Shown: in pieces, positions 10,401 through 17,962 of the stretch
Layout of the letters: the number at the start of each line of letters is the position of its first letter
Position numbering within the stretch: the stretch's first letter is position 1
Assembly: GCA_902362375.1 (NCBI GenBank)
Contig: CABIVS010000009.1
Span: 120,845 to 184,844, forward strand
Length of the DNA stretch: 64,000 nt
Direction: 5' to 3'
Source of the DNA: Bacteroidaceae bacterium
GTDB taxonomy: Bacteria; Bacteroidota; Bacteroidia; Bacteroidales; Bacteroidaceae
The notes under the pieces: generated by a model
Databases searched by the model: none
The model's input: only the letters and a program-made list of their open reading frames with translations
What the model was told of the DNA's origin: nothing
Program-made: the position numbers and the translations under genes

Positions 10401-10787
10401 AGGACCTCCGGCTACAAATCCATTCGAGACATTGACCTCAAAGGTCAGTCCAAGTCGTTCGGCTTCCTTAGCCGAGAACCTCAACATCTCCCACCATTCA
10501 GGAGAAAAAGCGGGAAAAGCATTCTCCATCCCACCGTGTGTCTGGTCATAATAAACCACGCCACCGATTCCAGCCCGTTTGAATGCTTCAAGATCAGCGG
10601 TAATTCCCTCTTTTGTTGTTTCTGTTTCCCCATGAAACCACCACGTTTTGGTACGGGCACTGTCCTGCACATTCTCAAAACCGAACACAGCATCCGAAAG
10701 AGTATCCGTTGTGATAGCTTTGTGCCCCCCTATACAGCTGGTTAGTAATAACACTGCAATTAAAGATAATGTATTGCTGTTTTTCAT
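7491..10787 (-). CDS. GH106-type alpha-L-rhamnosidase-like lipoprotein (tandem paralog 1)
   Basis: A 1098-residue protein whose N-terminus MKNSNTLSLIAVLLLTSC is an SPII lipoprotein signal with the acylated Cys at residue 18, unlike the SPI-type paralog downstream. It therefore probably sits on a membrane surface. It shares the blocks KTWWFHGETETTKEGITADL, GIGGVVYYDQTHGG, YFRLNLHDWWEKND, GMVMDSHEAGSQNW, SAEAYTD and IARVFVNSQEAGVVWCSPWN with the next gene. These are PF17132/GH106-type hallmarks plus a C-terminal beta-sandwich. The gene lies 81 bp after GH105 and 18 bp before its paralog. The different export signals suggest one copy acts at the surface and one in the periplasm; that split is my inference. 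Confidence 0.8.
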   Translation of the reverse strand: MKNSNTLSLIAVLLLTSCIGGHKAITTDTLSDAVFGFENVQDSARTKTWWFHGETETTKEGITADLEAFKRAGIGGVVYYDQTHGGMENAFPAFSPEWWEMLRFSAKEAERLGLTFEVNVSNGFVAGGPWITYEYGMKYLAATERKLHGGQYFEGKLEVPVNRYNYSRDVAVIAFPVPAGGGISSATEKVSYSSNMSGINLENLFNPKSSTVEQIPVPGEGKSVYLNLQFDDEFTARSISYEVRPKGKATTSASNVPGPPQDTFYGTGYRVLPNLGQLEVSNDGVNYTPVCDLKPVYRALGGWRLKTLSFPAVTGKYFRLNLHDWWEKNDSSPEMQLAHVVLQSTAKLDEYEEKAGFYPEYIDKDQTPPYSAKESIDASRILNISDKMDKDGILRWEVPEGDWMVMRFAYVPTGASIKHGRRNLMGRECDKLSAAAAELQWRNYVGVILDSLKVSGNYNLAGMVMDSHEAGSQNWTNNFIEEFTRRQGYDPTLYLPAMMGYIINDVQTSNDFLFDIRRNIADMISDNYFGTFERLCKENGLTLTAQAIGNALCIPADPIQAKSKVAKPQGEFWPIQPDGMYDIKECSSSAHLYNKYIASAEAYTDAKYSHSAADLKTLADYAFAWGINEFVICASAYQPWLNRYPGNTGGGRHYCLNRNNTWWEYSAPFWDYQARIAYVMRKGKPAIDLCVYLGGNAPVKILTYKLPDIPGGYDFDAFTSDALLTRMSARNNRIMLPDGTGYNMMVLPRDGDITLDALRKIAGMVKQGIRVYGPKPGAHFDSNRDTGKQAEYTRLADELWGENPASQGFNQVGKGVVYWGMPLAEAIEKASIIPDISMQTGNTKDNMIYFAHRKLADADLYFMANRKDLPEETTFTFPVNRRFAELWNPVTGERYSLTGRKSKDGSTSVDLCMAPREAFFVVFTDKQEKLPAMEWYQPTNRSETIKGSWEVYFDPVWGGPGKVVFDKLYDWTSSTDPRIKYYSGTAVYKKTIQCNPSNDRIYLDLGNPGLIARVFVNSQEAGVVWCSPWNLDISKYLTHGENKLEIHVANSLMNRMIYDASLPEEKRVTYAYPAIVSEGDPLVASGLKEVKIVRESRD

Positions 10788-10868
10788 TTTAGAATTTGTT
10801 AATTTTAGAATTTAGCGAACGATTGTTATCTAATACCTATTGAAAACTAAAAAAACTGACTATCCCAA

Positions 10869-11990
10869 TCAATCTAACTTATATACTTCAGTACCTGCCA
10901 GTAAAAAGCATCCTACTCCATAATCTTCAAAATCAGGAACACTCTTATAAGTTACGGGCTGGCTATCTTTCGGTTCTTTACCACTTCCCTGCACATATCC
11001 CAAAGATCCATTGGAACGTACCGCTTCTTTAACTACAGCATTCCATGCTTTTACAATGACAGGCATATATTCTTTCTTATCCAATAAGCCATTCCGTACT
11101 CCCCAAGCCATACCATATATAAATAAGGTAGTTCCTGATGTCTCCTTACCGCCATAATTGGACTCATCATGCAAACTTACGTTCCAAAAGCCATCAGTAC
11201 GCTGACAGGCTTTCAAAGCTTTGCTCATTGCCAGAAAATCAGCTTTATAGTCTGCCCGATGCACTTCATCCATCGGAATTTCATTCAGCACTCTTACTAA
11301 TGCCGTATACACCCAGCCATTTCCTCTACTCCAATAGCAGTTCTTCCCATTAGGTTCTTTATAAGGAGGGACAAAATTAGCATCTCTCCACCACAATCCC
11401 TCCTTTTCATTGAATAATCCTTTCCCTATCTTATTACGCGAACAGGCGTACATCTGCCACATTTTATCATAATATTTCTGTTCACCGGTAACTTTTCCTA
11501 ATTGGGCGAGAACCGGCATTCCCATCTGTATCGCATCAATCCAAGTCCAATCATCTACCTGCGGAGTATTCACCAACATATCCATTGCTGCCTTGATGTT
11601 TTTTATCTTCACCGGATCAGGACATATCTTGTAAAGCTCAATATAGGTCTGTCCACAACAGTGGTCGTCTGCGTTACGGGTTGTATTTCCATCACGCAGC
11701 CCCCACTTATGAAAATCAGCCCAGTCGTATGCATAATCATAATAATCCGAACGGGGATAAATTGTGTGTAATGCCATCAGCCCTTCATAGTAAACACCCC
11801 GGGTCCAAATATTACTGGGCCTGAATTTACCCACATAACTGGGCTGGGTATAATCGGCATACTTTTTCATAAAACAATCATTGACTTTCACCAATGTTTT
11901 CAAGGTCTCTTTCCGGTCGGGAAGAGACTGTCCCGAAAGAAGATTCCATCCGGCGAGTAATGTCACAACGAAAAATAGTCGTCTTTTCAT
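10869..11990 (-). CDS. GH105 unsaturated rhamnogalacturonyl hydrolase
   Basis: A 373-residue protein with a signal peptide (MKRRLFFVVTLLAGWNLLSG, then QSLPD). It has the (alpha/alpha)6 barrel pattern of the YteR/YesR family: NIWTRGVYYEGLMAL, HCCGQTYIEL, WTWIDAIQMGMP with the expected catalytic Asp at residue 152, NCYWSRGNGWVYTALVRVL, and GTTLFIYGMAWG. GH105 enzymes add water to the 4,5-unsaturated galacturonate left at the non-reducing end by rhamnogalacturonan lyases. That fits the divergently transcribed PL11 lyase 228 bp away. It is the first gene of the leftward operon, so it is likely co-expressed with the three rhamnosidase-like genes. Length is normal for the family. Confidence 0.9.
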   Translation of the reverse strand: MKRRLFFVVTLLAGWNLLSGQSLPDRKETLKTLVKVNDCFMKKYADYTQPSYVGKFRPSNIWTRGVYYEGLMALHTIYPRSDYYDYAYDWADFHKWGLRDGNTTRNADDHCCGQTYIELYKICPDPVKIKNIKAAMDMLVNTPQVDDWTWIDAIQMGMPVLAQLGKVTGEQKYYDKMWQMYACSRNKIGKGLFNEKEGLWWRDANFVPPYKEPNGKNCYWSRGNGWVYTALVRVLNEIPMDEVHRADYKADFLAMSKALKACQRTDGFWNVSLHDESNYGGKETSGTTLFIYGMAWGVRNGLLDKKEYMPVIVKAWNAVVKEAVRSNGSLGYVQGSGKEPKDSQPVTYKSVPDFEDYGVGCFLLAGTEVYKLD

Positions 11991-12217
11991 GAATTTTATT
12001 TTAGTGATACATTAAAATTAGTTTTCAGCAAATGTAGGGCGAAAACTTTTGCATAAAATGCACCCTAGTACTATTTTATTCACTCTGATTCAGAACTGCC
12101 CAAAAGAGAAGGAAAAAGACTACATATTCGATTTCTCCATGTTTTTGTATATCTGTACATAAATTACAGAGAGAAAACGCTTTCCTTTGCCTGTCAGAAA
12201 TAACAAGTAATTGCAAA
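11991..12217. promoter_or_regulatory. Divergent control region between GH105 operon and PL11 lyase
   Basis: On the minus strand TACATTTG (12029-12036) matches TAnnTTTG and would serve the GH105 operon. Just upstream (12050-12062) is the perfect inverted repeat TGCAT-TTT-ATGCA, which contains the 10-mer ATTTTATGCA also found before the GH28 gene. I see no convincing plus-strand -7 box for the lyase, which may need an activator. A shared regulator binding here is an inference. Confidence 0.45.
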
Positions 12218-14131
12218 ATGAAGAACATCTTACTTTTTTCAGTTTTGATATTCAGTAGTCTCGTAGGAAGAGCTATAACCCCGGTCGGGGAAATGAAAAG
12301 ACAAATGGAAACTCTGGACAGAGGATTAGTAGCCGTGAAAACCGAGAATGGGGTTTTCGTCAGTTGGCGTGTGTTGGGTAATGAAAAGGACGTAGCTTTT
12401 AATGTCTATAAAAATGGTAAGCTACTCAAATTCGTATCTGCTGAACACGCAACCAATCTGACTGACAAATCAGGTAACATAGAAGATAGATATGTAGTAA
12501 AGGCCGTAATAAAAGGGAAAGAAACAGATAGTTCTAAAGAAGTGAAACCGTGGAAAAAAGATTTTCTGACTATACAACTCAACCGTCCCGAAAAAGGTAT
12601 GACTCCTCCACACGTCGCCTTTATTCGTCCGGACAAAGGCATTGTCAAGGAATATCCGAATGGTCAGGAATATACCTATCTTCCCAAAGATTGCAGCATA
12701 GGCGATTTGGACGGCGATGGAGAATATGAGATTATAGTAAGGTGGGATCCTACCAATCAAGCAGATAACTCCTGCTCCGGAATTACAGGTCCTGTCTATC
12801 TGGATGCCTATAAGTTAAATGGCAAGCATTTGTGGAGGATCAGTTTGGGAAAGAATATCCGGGCAGGTGCACATTATACCCAGTTTCTGGTGTATGACTT
12901 CGACGGCGACGGAAAATCCGAATTAGTTTGCAAAACTGCTCCCGGAACTGTGGATGGAAAAGGGAAGAAAATTGTTCTCGGCACAGATGATCCGGACAAA
13001 GACTGGCGAAATCTGGAAATGATTAAAGAATCATGCGGCTATGTATTGAATGGCCCCGAATATCTGACCATTTTTAGCGGAGAAACAGGGGAAGAGCTAC
13101 ACACTGTCCCTTATGAGGTGGCAAGAGGAGAAATTAGCTCATGGGGGGATACATATGGTAACCGTGCAGACCGCTTCTTGGCTTGTGTCGCCTATCTGGA
13201 CGGAGTTCACCCTAGTATCGTCATGTGCCGTGGCTATTATCATAAAACGACTTTAGTAGCTTACGATTTTGCCAAAGGAGAATTAGTAAAACGCTGGACA
13301 CATATTTCTGATGTGGAGGGTGAAGGAGCTTATGGGCAGGGAAATCACAACTTGTCAGTAGCAGACGTGGATGGAGACGGTTGTGATGAAATCATCTATG
13401 GCTCTTGCGCCATCAATAACGACGGGACATTACTTTATCGTACCGGGTTGGGACATGGAGATGCGATGCATGTATCAAAATTAGATCCTGACCTTCCAGG
13501 CTATCAGGTATGGGAAGTACACGAGGAAGTTGCAGGATACGAAAAATACGGATATGAAATGCATGATGCCAAAACCGGAGAAATCCTTTGGGGAGGTCCT
13601 ACCAGCGGAGACAACGGACGAGGATTGGCTGCCGACATTGATCCTAACCACCGGGGATTTGAGATGTGGAGTGCCGACGCACCGGGAGTCTACAACTGTA
13701 AAGGGGAGAAAATCTCCGATCAGAAGCCTTCTATTTGCTTCCGTATTTATTGGGATGGAGATTTACAAGATGAAATACTGAATAAAACAACTATTAGTAA
13801 ATGGGACGGACAGAAGCCTGTACCGTTGCGTACCTTCACGGAGGCCCAATATACAAGTGGCACTAAAGCTGTTCCTAATATCAGTGCTGATCTTTTCGGT
13901 GACTGGAGAGAGGAGGTCGTTTTCTGTGATGCAAAGGATCCAAGCAAATTACATATATACACTACGACCATCCCTACCGATCATCGCTTATATACATTAA
14001 TGCACGATCCGATGTATCGCCTGGGTATCGCCTGGCAGAATGTAGGCTATAATCAACCACCCCACTTGGGATTTTATATTGGAGACGGGCTGGAAAATAT
14101 ACCTTGGCCAAAAATGTACACACCTGAATAG
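12218..14131 (+). CDS. PL11 rhamnogalacturonan lyase
   Basis: A 637-residue protein with a signal peptide (MKNILLFSVLIFSSLVGRA). The N-terminal RQMETLDRGLVAVKTENGVFVSWRVLG is the usual PL11/YesW opening, followed by the eight-bladed propeller with several calcium-binding loops: GDLDGDGEYEIIVRWDPTNQ, YDFDGDGKSELVCKTAPGT, VADVDGDGCDEIIYGSCAI. GLGHGDAMHVSKLDPDLPG and FGDWREEVVF are also typical. The enzyme cleaves the rhamnose-galacturonate bond of the rhamnogalacturonan I backbone by beta-elimination, giving the unsaturated oligosaccharides used by GH105 next door. Transcribed alone and away from the GH105 operon, and followed by a terminator shared with the convergent downstream gene. Confidence 0.92.
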   Translation: MKNILLFSVLIFSSLVGRAITPVGEMKRQMETLDRGLVAVKTENGVFVSWRVLGNEKDVAFNVYKNGKLLKFVSAEHATNLTDKSGNIEDRYVVKAVIKGKETDSSKEVKPWKKDFLTIQLNRPEKGMTPPHVAFIRPDKGIVKEYPNGQEYTYLPKDCSIGDLDGDGEYEIIVRWDPTNQADNSCSGITGPVYLDAYKLNGKHLWRISLGKNIRAGAHYTQFLVYDFDGDGKSELVCKTAPGTVDGKGKKIVLGTDDPDKDWRNLEMIKESCGYVLNGPEYLTIFSGETGEELHTVPYEVARGEISSWGDTYGNRADRFLACVAYLDGVHPSIVMCRGYYHKTTLVAYDFAKGELVKRWTHISDVEGEGAYGQGNHNLSVADVDGDGCDEIIYGSCAINNDGTLLYRTGLGHGDAMHVSKLDPDLPGYQVWEVHEEVAGYEKYGYEMHDAKTGEILWGGPTSGDNGRGLAADIDPNHRGFEMWSADAPGVYNCKGEKISDQKPSICFRIYWDGDLQDEILNKTTISKWDGQKPVPLRTFTEAQYTSGTKAVPNISADLFGDWREEVVFCDAKDPSKLHIYTTTIPTDHRLYTLMHDPMYRLGIAWQNVGYNQPPHLGFYIGDGLENIPWPKMYTPE

Positions 14132-14152
14132 AAATAGATATAGTCTTATAAA

Positions 14153-14195
14153 AAATGCACAGATCATCGATAATCAGCCGATTTTCTGTGCATTT
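14153..14195. terminator. Bidirectional terminator hairpin between PL11 and the decarboxylase-like gene
   Basis: An 11-bp perfect inverted repeat, AAATGCACAGA (14153-14163) and TCTGTGCATTT (14185-14195), lies between two convergent genes. A run of A on its left and T on its right suits termination in both directions. Confidence 0.65.
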
Positions 14196-14224
14196 ACCAC
14201 TTAAAAGTTTATTTCTTACCAGAC

Positions 14225-16003
14225 TCACGCAAAGATATCGCTCCGCAGAATATAACCGATAACATCTCCCTTACGTACGGTAGCACCTTGCTGTGCACAT
14301 ATTTCCACCACCCGTCCGGTGAATCCGGTCAGAATCTTTTCATATTCTCCCCATGGAGTAGAAAGGTAACAAAAGACTTCGTCATGCTGATATTTACGTC
14401 CGATGAATGGCGCAATGGACGGTCCTTCCACGGAAACTTCCCAAAGCACCTGCCCGTTGTCGGGAGCAATAACCGGATCTGCCTTGGCACGTTTCAACTT
14501 CTTGATATCTTCCTCGGAATAACCACTCTTTGCCATGGATGCATCCTTAGCATGTTGTAATTCATCTTCAAAACGTTTCTTGGCAACACCCGACTTATAA
14601 TCGCGATACTGGCGATCGTGCATAGCTAGTTCAAAAAGTTCTTCGTCATCCTCTCCATACTCCCAGCCATTCTCATCCATTTCCTTGCGATAATCATCCA
14701 GAGCATCCGGATAATTCAACTGCGGATCAGTATCGACAAACTCATATCCTTTAGACTTCGCCAATTCTATAATCTCCGGAGCAAGCGTACCCGGCAGACG
14801 TCCACTCCTACCCAGAATCATATCCCAGGTATGGTTGTCTATCATTGTCCAGCGCTCTTCTCCTTTTACCAACTGCATAAGATTCATCAATGCAACATTC
14901 TTCACATACTGACTGAAAGGAGTCACCAAAGGAGGATAACCCAACTTAGGCCATACATATTCCACTTCGTCGAAAAGCATTACCAGCAGATCGTCAAGAC
15001 TAAGTTCAGGTTCGTTCTTACTCCGCAATATCATATTGATACCGGAATGTACCCCTTTCAAATCTGCCATCATAGACCCCATCATGCCACCCGGCAAACC
15101 ACATTTCAACAAAAGTGAAGACATATATTTATTGGTAGGATCCATGAAGTAACCCAGAAAATCGTCTATGAATTCCTGCGTCATCGCGCGGGCTTTCATA
15201 TATGCTTTCATATTGATATCGGGAACTTGGAATCCTAAATCTTTCAACATTGCCTGTACCGAGATCACGTCCGGATGCACTTTGCCCCAAGACATGGGCT
15301 CCATAGCCACATCTATGATATCCGCACCATTTTCGCAAACCTCGAGGATAGATGCCATAGACAATCCCGGTCCGCTATGACCATGATATTGTATCAATAC
15401 ATCCGGATGTTTTTCCTTGATAGTCCTGACCAGTTGCCCCAACATACCGGGGCGACCGATACCTGCCATGTCTTTCAAACATATTTCAGGTGCACCGGCC
15501 TCAATCAGCTGATCGGCAATCCGGGCATAATACTCAACGGTATGTACCGGAGAATATGTGATGCAAAGAGTTGCCTGCGGAATCATGCCTGCTTCCAAAG
15601 CATATTTAATGGAGGGAATTATGTTTCTCGTCTCATTCAGTCCACAGAAGATACGGGTGATATCCACCCCTTGTGCATGCTTGACTTTATACATCAACTT
15701 ACGCACATCTGCCGGAACGGGATACATACGCAATGCATTCAAGCCACGATCGAGCATATGCGTTTGAATGCCCGCTTCTCTAAAAGGTGCGGTAAAAGCA
15801 CGGACGGCTTTATTTGGATTTTCGCCGTACAATAGATTCACTTGCTCAAAAGCCCCTCCATTCGTTTCAACTCTTGTAAAACAGCCCATTTCAACAATCA
15901 ATGGAGCTATACGTACAAGCTGGTCAACCCGAGGCTGATACTTACCGGAAGATTGCCACATATCCCGATAAACAAGACTGAATTTGATTTCCTTTTTCAT
16001 CAT
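14225..16003 (-). CDS. Oxaloacetate decarboxylase alpha / pyruvate carboxylase subunit B-like protein lacking the biotin lysine
   Basis: About 592 residues. I choose the ATG at 16003 (MMKKEIKFSL); an upstream in-frame TTG is less likely. The N-terminal two thirds is an HMGL-like carboxyltransferase barrel: YRDMWQS (usual form RDAHQS), EICLKDMAG with the lysine expected to be carbamylated, and YHGHSGPG with the metal-binding His pair. A PYC_OADA-type middle domain follows (MTQEFIDDFLGYFMDPTNKY, KCGLPGGMMGSMM). The C-terminus is shaped like a biotinyl/lipoyl domain (GRVVEICAQQGATVRKGDVI), but the turn that normally reads AMKM is STPWGEY, so there is no biotin attachment lysine. It may use a separate biotin carrier or may have lost carboxyl transfer. 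Monocistronic. Confidence 0.8.
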   Translation of the reverse strand: MMKKEIKFSLVYRDMWQSSGKYQPRVDQLVRIAPLIVEMGCFTRVETNGGAFEQVNLLYGENPNKAVRAFTAPFREAGIQTHMLDRGLNALRMYPVPADVRKLMYKVKHAQGVDITRIFCGLNETRNIIPSIKYALEAGMIPQATLCITYSPVHTVEYYARIADQLIEAGAPEICLKDMAGIGRPGMLGQLVRTIKEKHPDVLIQYHGHSGPGLSMASILEVCENGADIIDVAMEPMSWGKVHPDVISVQAMLKDLGFQVPDINMKAYMKARAMTQEFIDDFLGYFMDPTNKYMSSLLLKCGLPGGMMGSMMADLKGVHSGINMILRSKNEPELSLDDLLVMLFDEVEYVWPKLGYPPLVTPFSQYVKNVALMNLMQLVKGEERWTMIDNHTWDMILGRSGRLPGTLAPEIIELAKSKGYEFVDTDPQLNYPDALDDYRKEMDENGWEYGEDDEELFELAMHDRQYRDYKSGVAKKRFEDELQHAKDASMAKSGYSEEDIKKLKRAKADPVIAPDNGQVLWEVSVEGPSIAPFIGRKYQHDEVFCYLSTPWGEYEKILTGFTGRVVEICAQQGATVRKGDVIGYILRSDIFA

Positions 16004-16046
16004 AGCCAATAATAAGTGATTTTTTCTTTGGTTAACTTCACATATA

Positions 16047-16081
16047 CAAATATAAAGGTTTGTTTTGACATATAGTCAAAA
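16047..16081 (-). promoter_or_regulatory. Promoter and palindrome upstream of the decarboxylase-like gene
   Basis: Minus-strand TATATTTG (16047-16054) matches the Bacteroides -7 box, about 45 bp before the ATG. Just upstream is TTTTGACATATAGTCAAAA (16063-16081), an inverted repeat with 8-bp arms that also supplies a TTTG about 22 bp from the -7 box, close to the usual 19-21. The palindrome could be an operator; that is inference. Confidence 0.5.
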
Positions 16082-16234
16082 ACAGGCTTTAAAAAACGGG
16101 TAAAAATAGATGTTTTACATCATAATGAAAGCAAAACACTACCACATACATCTTAACAGTATAAATAACAAATCAAATTGTCTAATGTTCAAAGATATAT
16201 CCCCTTAAGAATCCAAAGACTTCACAAAGTTCAT

Positions 16235-16627
16235 TCATACTAAAGTTTGCACGAATGCAAATCGCTTTTCAAAGTCATCATTCGGTATAAAAAGGGTAAG
16301 ATAACCATCAGGCATAATCCATCTATCACGGAGTTTATCATATTCAAAATTACTATTGCAATAATTAATATAAGATGTTATATTAGTGGAGTCATTAAGA
16401 TAAAGAATAGATTTATTACAGATATCATTTTCCAAAACACAAACTAAGACAGCATTGTCCACTACAATCTCAATGCCTTTACTCGCTTCCTCCTTAAACA
16501 AGTATTCATATATACACATCTCTTTTTTAAAAAATAATTTTTGAATGCGGCTACTTGTATTAGTGAGCACGCTTCTTCCCACATACAGTAAATTTTCAAA
16601 GTGTGAATGCAATTTAAGAGTATCCAT
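16235..16627 (-). CDS. Hypothetical protein, 130 residues
   Basis: An AT-rich ORF with an ATG start and good amino-acid composition (MDTLKLHSHFENLLYVGRSV). I recognise no family. There is no signal peptide or membrane segment. The sequence alternates hydrophobic strands (GIEIVVDNAVLVCVLEND, GYLTLFIPNDDFEKRFAFV), which suggests a small mixed alpha/beta cytosolic protein. It stands alone between the decarboxylase-like gene and a long non-coding stretch. It is probably a real gene but could be a remnant. Confidence 0.5.
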   Translation of the reverse strand: MDTLKLHSHFENLLYVGRSVLTNTSSRIQKLFFKKEMCIYEYLFKEEASKGIEIVVDNAVLVCVLENDICNKSILYLNDSTNITSYINYCNSNFEYDKLRDRWIMPDGYLTLFIPNDDFEKRFAFVQTLV

Positions 16628-17060
16628 TTCATCATTTTTTTATTGTTATTACTCTGCTAAATATTTTATGACTGATCTCTCTCATTTAAGATTCTTGATT
16701 TGCCAGACATAATTTATTCTCCAAAGTAACATATTCACATTCATATACTCACAATCATATATGATTGTATGATAAGTTTCAATTAAAATAAAGAATTACA
16801 AGAAGAAACATCTACCCATTCAAAGTTACACAAATAAAGATGAAATGAGACTGTCTTTAATAATGTAGTGATTATTAACCAAACACACAAAGATTTCGTA
16901 TATCTCTCATTTCAACACACCGAAAAAAGTTTATCTTTTCTGCATAAACAACTTTTGAGTTTCTAATAAATTCTTAAGGAGTTTATTAAAAACGGTATCC
17001 AAGTTTATTAAAAACCCGAATGTAGCTTTCAGAAGGATTTACATTGAATTTATGCAACAA
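16628..17060. other. AT-rich intergenic stretch without a gene
   Basis: I see no ORF with coding character on either strand, no tRNA and no clear promoter boxes. The only structure is the terminator immediately to its right, which belongs to the DUF4248 gene. Confidence 0.6.
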
Positions 17061-17063
17061 AAA

Positions 17064-17095
17064 AGGCTGCAAACCCTATAAAAGGTTGCAGCCTC
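17064..17095 (-). terminator. Rho-independent terminator of the DUF4248 gene
   Basis: Read on the minus strand, AGGCTGCAACC pairs with GGTTTGCAGCCT (one bulged base) around a short loop and is followed by TTTTTTG. It lies 27 bp after the DUF4248 stop codon. Confidence 0.8.
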
Positions 17096-17121
17096 AAGCT
17101 TTTCATCGGGTCTTCTATACC

Positions 17122-17343
17122 CTAATCCTCATAAGGATCTCCTAGATGTTTTGTTATAATCTTATACTGTTTCATCGTCAGATAACGATGATTATACGGC
17201 ATATAACCGGTCGGTACAAGCTCTTTGGTCAACGGGTTACAGTCTTTAATCCATCGGCTCAGACAACGCACTACATTTTTACTGGTCGTACATCTGGGGA
17301 AGTACAATGCAGCTAATACAGCAAAAGATAAGATTCGTCTCAT
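17122..17343 (-). CDS. DUF4248 domain-containing protein
   Basis: A 73-residue protein. From LAALYFPRCTTSKNVVRCL through RWIKDCNPLTKELVPTGYM to YKIITKHLGDPYED it follows the pattern I know for DUF4248: an ALYFP start, an R-W-I-x-x-C core, a Pro-Leu-x-x-x-L then TGY, and an I-x-x-HLGEP-like end. The family is a short, predicted DNA-binding-like protein common in Bacteroides, often beside amidase or capsule genes; no such partner is adjacent here. The hydrophobic start (MRRILSFAVLAALYF) belongs to the domain, so I do not read it as a signal peptide. It has its own terminator. Confidence 0.65.
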   Translation of the reverse strand: MRRILSFAVLAALYFPRCTTSKNVVRCLSRWIKDCNPLTKELVPTGYMPYNHRYLTMKQYKIITKHLGDPYED

Positions 17344-17560
17344 TTCGTTTTTAAAGTTTTAATTTGTCGTTTCATTGTTTCTTTCGTACTACAAATATAC
17401 AACATCAAAAAGCGTTTGTCAAGTCATTTGGGATTTTGCCGTTAATATAAAGAACTATTTATCCATACAAAGTTAATTATCAACCAATTAAGCCATCATT
17501 TTATTTTTCCAATATTTGACATTGCAATTATTGCACAGCACTTATAATATAGCAAAATCT

Positions 17561-17641
17561 TTCCTTTAAAAGGAACGCCCTGTTGGTTTAAAACCAAAGC
17601 ATCGTTCCTTTAAAACCAACGGGGTGTTCCTTTTAAACCAA
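17561..17641. repeat. Four 15-nt A/T-centred units with an exact 22-nt period
   Basis: Four 15-base units start at 17561, 17583, 17605 and 17627, each separated by exactly seven bases. They read TTCCTTTAAAAGGAA, TTGGTTTAAAACCAA, TTCCTTTAAAACCAA and TTCCTTTTAAACCAA. The first two are each palindromes with 7-bp arms; the last two mix a half of each. The outer units with their GC-rich spacers (CGCCCTG and CGGGGTG) also make one larger imperfect inverted repeat. A period near two helical turns puts all units on one DNA face, as in an operator array. Function unknown. Confidence 0.75.
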
Positions 17642-17829
17642 GAAAACACTTATATTCAGACCTTATTTTCTAATTTTCCCAGAAGCTGTAATGATATTCA
17701 GGAAGACTTACTTTCCTCCCTATTACTTATCTCAAAAGCATCCTACTTTAGCCATCAAAAGCGCACCGTGTACGATAACAGTGAAAATCAGTGAAAGAAA
17801 TTAAAAGAGAAACAAATACGACAGAATTA

Positions 17830-17861
17830 TTTGGAGGTTAGTTTGCAAAGACATACATTTG
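17830..17861 (+). promoter_or_regulatory. Promoter for a candidate small RNA
   Basis: TTTG at 17830-17833 and TACATTTG at 17854-17861 are separated by 20 bp, matching the Bacteroides -33/-7 consensus (TTTG, 19-21 bp, TAnnTTTG). No protein gene follows on this strand before the terminator at 17908-17932. Confidence 0.6.
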
Positions 17862-17867
17862 TCATGT

Positions 17868-17932
17868 GATTTTTTTCATAGTATTAGATTTAAGGTTAAC
17901 AAAGGTTGGAGCAAGGCGTTGCTCCTTTTTTT
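17868..17932 (+). ncRNA. Candidate small RNA of about 65 nt
   Basis: A good promoter ends at 17861 and a strong intrinsic terminator ends at 17932, with no open reading frame between. The transcript would start near 17868, run through a T-rich stretch and TTAGATTTAAGGTTAACAAA, and end in the GGAGCAA/TTGCTCC hairpin. It is antisense to nothing and points toward the 3' end of dprA. I cannot name an RNA family. The alternative is an attenuated leader whose downstream gene has been lost. The 5' end is inferred from promoter spacing. Confidence 0.45.
17908..17932 (+). terminator. Intrinsic terminator of the candidate small RNA
   Basis: GGAGCAA, a four-base loop GGCG, TTGCTCC, then seven T. The T run is on the plus strand only, so it does not serve dprA on the minus strand. 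Confidence 0.8.
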
Positions 17933-17962
17933 ATATCCATATATGAGGTTAGTCTATACGAG

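Noticed and set aside
17561..17641. Possible CRISPR array
   Set aside because: Units are 15 nt with 7-nt spacers and differ from each other; there are no cas genes.
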